Shown here: positions 63,833-64,000 of the stretch, in pieces
Numbering within the stretch: the first letter of the stretch is position 1
Layout of the letters: each line of letters begins with the position of its first letter
Source of the DNA: Arenibacter aquaticus
Lineage (GTDB): Bacteria; Bacteroidota; Bacteroidia; Flavobacteriales; Flavobacteriaceae
NCBI RefSeq assembly: GCF_003957295.1
Contig: NZ_RQPJ01000005.1
Location: 430,282-494,281 of the forward strand
Length of the DNA: 64,000 nucleotides
Direction: 5' to 3'
The notes under the pieces: generated by a model
What the model was told of the DNA's origin: nothing
The model's input: only the letters and a program-made list of their open reading frames with translations
The model's database searches: none
Translations under genes and position numbers: made by a program

Positions 63833-64000
63833 ATGAAATATTTGCAATTTTACTTGGTTTTATTCACAACAATTTCCTTATCAACTTCCTGCCGCAACAG
63901 TCAAAAAACCAACCGCAATGATCTGGTTACGGTTAATGTTTCTAAAGCAAATTTTAATGATGATGTTACCATAACAAAGGTTCCCTGTACACTTTCCGAT
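63833..64000 (+). CDS. Lipoprotein of unknown family (3' end cut by window edge)
   Basis: From ATG 63833 a frame of 56 codons runs open to the window end. It begins with a lipoprotein signal (LVLFTTISLSTSC) followed by RNSQKTNRNDLVTVNVSKAN and an acidic DDVTITKVPCTLSD region. The layout resembles the start of the 6-bladed beta-propeller lipoproteins common in Bacteroidota, but too little is visible to decide. Confidence 0.7.
   Translation, partial: MKYLQFYLVLFTTISLSTSCRNSQKTNRNDLVTVNVSKANFNDDVTITKVPCTLSD

Overview
This window is a chromosomal segment of a Bacteroidota bacterium, most likely a marine member of the Flavobacteriaceae. The evidence is a SusC/SusD pair with a hybrid two-component regulator, a PorT-type secretion protein, TAnnTTTG promoter boxes upstream of many genes, an A+T-rich composition, and the short primary sigma factor typical of the phylum. 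The exact genus cannot be read from the sequence; the Maribacter/Zobellia/Arenibacter group is a guess.

Left part (1-14765): a polysaccharide utilization locus. On the minus strand, in transcription order, lie susC, susD, a GH29 alpha-L-fucosidase, a GH20 beta-N-acetylhexosaminidase and a secreted endonuclease/exonuclease/phosphatase-family protein cut by the window edge. A hybrid two-component sensor/regulator diverges from susC. The enzyme set points to a fucosylated, N-acetylhexosamine-containing glycan. The susC/sensor gap carries a 14-bp direct repeat that is a candidate operator.

Middle accessory part (14766-23445): a DUF2188 small protein, an M81 (MlrC-like) metallopeptidase that is predicted to be a lipoprotein, an AraC-type regulator, and a minus-strand cluster of a phosphoenolpyruvate-hydrolase-like TIM barrel, a cupin and a 1110-residue lipoprotein. 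The last fuses a sugar-dehydrogenase-like propeller, HEAT repeats, a jelly-roll, an azurin-type copper domain and a ThuA-like domain. This is the best candidate for an undescribed catabolic or redox system.

23908-33060: a TolC/HlyD/RND efflux operon, a stand-alone receiver protein and a class A penicillin-binding protein (PBP1A type).

33608-63639: mostly core genes: apaG, pruA, rsmG, a membrane fatty-acid desaturase, an aminotransferase, the TrkA/TrkH potassium uptake pair, menaquinone methyltransferase, porT, a TrmH-family RNA methyltransferase, a BamA-like lipoprotein, class II aldolase, accD, rpsO, pnp, the primary sigma factor, a radical SAM protein with an unusual cysteine motif, an NmrA-type reductase, a DEAD-box helicase, rpe, a YpdA-type reductase and an atypical pyruvate kinase. 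A new lipoprotein gene starts at the right edge. Well-formed hairpin terminators separate many of these units. I saw no tRNA, rRNA, CRISPR array, insertion sequence or prophage.
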